In this document: positions 6,770 through 8,072 of the stretch, in pieces
Numbering within the stretch: position 1 is the stretch's first letter
Layout: every line of letters begins with the position of its first letter
Assembly (NCBI GenBank): GCA_003224515.1
Contig: QHZC01000289.1
Location: 4,146 to 12,217, forward strand
Source of the DNA: Acidobacteriota bacterium
GTDB taxonomy: Bacteria > Acidobacteriota > Terriglobia > Acidiferrales > UBA7541
Direction: 5' to 3'
DNA length: 8,072 nt
Program-made: the position numbers and the translations under genes
Notes under the pieces: generated by a model
What the model saw: only the letters and a program-made list of their open reading frames with translations
What the model was told of the DNA's origin: nothing
Databases searched by the model: none

Positions 6770-8072
6770 CTATTTGAGTCCGAGCAATTTCTCGAAATCA
6801 GCTTCGCTGAGGACAGTAACGCCTAATTCCTTAGCTTTGTCGTATTTCGACCCCGGATCAGTTCCCACAACGACATAGTCAGTCTTTTTGCTCACCGACC
6901 CGGAAATTTTTCCTCCGTGTTGCTTGACGAGTTCGCCAGCCTCTTCGCGGCTTCGATTCGCCAGGCTCCCCGTGAACACAAAGCTCTTTCCGGCGAGCTT
7001 CTGGCTCTTCACCACGCGCTTTTCCGCCGTCGGATGCACGCCTGCCTTGCGCAGCTTCTTGATGACCTGGCGATTGGCAGGCTCCGAGAAAAATTCCACG
7101 ATGCTCGCCGCGACCTTCGGCCCAACCTCGGGCACTTCCTCAAGCTGCTCTTCCGTCGCCGCCGCTAATTCTTCCAGCGAAGAAAAATGTTCCGCCAGCA
7201 ATTGACCCGTCCGCTCGCCCACAAATTGAATGCCCAGCGCGTAAATCAGCCGAGCCAGCGAATTCTTCTTGCTCGCCTCAATTTCATCCAGCAAATTCTG
7301 CGCTGATTTTTCTGCCATGCGCTCGAGCTCCGCCACCTGGTCTTCCTTCAGCGCATAAAGATCCGCGACATCCTTGACGAGTCCCATGTCCACAAGCTGA
7401 TCCACAATTTTGTCGCCCAGCCCGTCGATGTTCATCGCATGCCGTCCGGCAAAATGGAGAATCGATTCTTTTCTCTTTGCCGGACACCCCGCATTCACGC
7501 AGCGGTAAGCCACCTCCCCTTCCACACGATGAATCGTGCTCCCGCATTCGGGGCAGTGTTTCGGCATCCGGAACGGTCTGCGATTCTTCCCTTCCTTCAC
7601 CACCTTCAGCACATGCGGAATCACTTCCCCGGCCCGCTCAGAGCGTGGAACGGCTGACAGTGACGCCCCCCACTTGCACTGGCTCAAGCACCGCCACCGG
7701 CGTCAGCGCCCCCGTGCGCCCCACTTGCACGATGATGTCGTTGACCACCGTCGTCTCCTGCCGCGCCGGATATTTGTACGCAATCGCCCACCGCGGCGCC
7801 TTGGACGTGTAACCCAGTTCGTTTTGAATGGGAATGGAGTTCACCTTCACCACCACGCCGTCAATCTCATAAGCGAGCTTCTCGCGCTTCGCGTCCCAAT
7901 CCTCGCAATAAGCGATCACCGCCTCAATCCCCGGGCACAGCTTCCAATCGTCCGAAGCGCGGAACCGCAATTGCTTCAATGCCTGCAGGAACTCGGAATG
8001 TTTCGCGAACGGCGCTTTTCCATCCAGGAGCAGATAGTATGCAAAGAAATCCAGCCGCCTCGCAGCCGTGAT
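6770..8072 (-). pseudogene. ligA: NAD-dependent DNA ligase LigA, broken by an out-of-frame deletion; N-terminus outside window
   Basis: LigA seals nicks in DNA using NAD+. Two frames together cover the protein. From the window edge to 7641 comes the end of the adenylation domain, with EIDGVVVKVN and the nucleotide-binding YKYPA, then the start of the OB-fold (VQVGRTGALTPVAVLEPVQVGG), stopping at TGA 7638-7640 after SRSTL. From 7639 another frame resumes with ERAGEVIPHV, a four-Cys zinc finger (CPEC...CVNAGC), helix-hairpin-helix repeats (NIDGLGDKIVDQL; LIYALGIQFVGER; EVPEVGPKVAASIV), and a C-terminal BRCT domain (KLAGKSFVFTGSL) ending at 6770. The usual residues between the two parts (of the form HNEDEI...GDTVLV, about 19) are absent and the frame shifts, which implies a loss of about 56 bases. 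The OB-fold is needed for ligation, so this copy as read should not make a working ligase. The alternative is a sequencing or assembly error, since ligA is normally essential. Confidence 0.9.

Overview
The window looks like a piece of a bacterial chromosome of moderately high GC, most probably from Acidobacteriota (Terriglobia-like). This guess rests on recognised protein types: a DUF4382-type lipoprotein, a large secreted cytochrome/propeller protein with a carboxypeptidase-regulatory-like N-terminus, and an integrase N-terminus of a kind I associate with soil acidobacteria. It is an inference, not a database result.

Layout. On the + strand, only the left edge carries a gene: a lipoprotein (2-844) whose start lies outside the window. 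Everything else I can support reads on the - strand. From left to right these are: a tandem ACT-domain protein (903-1322); a short, apparently frameshifted secreted-protein gene (1485-1789); a 727-residue exported protein with one c-type heme motif and a beta-propeller-like body (1925-4108), with a good sigma70-type promoter and a near-perfect Shine-Dalgarno; a decayed integrase start (4317-4526); the RNase P RNA gene rnpB (about 4609-5211); a CPBP/CAAX-type membrane protease (5264-6679); and the C-terminal two thirds of NAD-dependent DNA ligase ligA (6770-8072, running off the right edge).

How they fit together. ligA, the CPBP protease and rnpB follow one another on the same strand with short gaps (89 and about 52 bases), and rnpB has its own -10 box just after the protease stop. 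The rest are single genes with no obvious shared pathway. The exported heme/propeller protein and the lipoprotein point to an active cell envelope and periplasm.

Points worth attention: ligA is broken by an inferred out-of-frame deletion of about 56 bases in its OB-fold; the RNase P RNA is unusually long, about 600 nt, with a 69-nt insertion next to P5/P6 and an enlarged P16/P17 region; and an integrase remnant sits just beyond the rnpB 3' end. I did not find a convincing new multi-gene system, CRISPR array, tRNA or intact mobile element.
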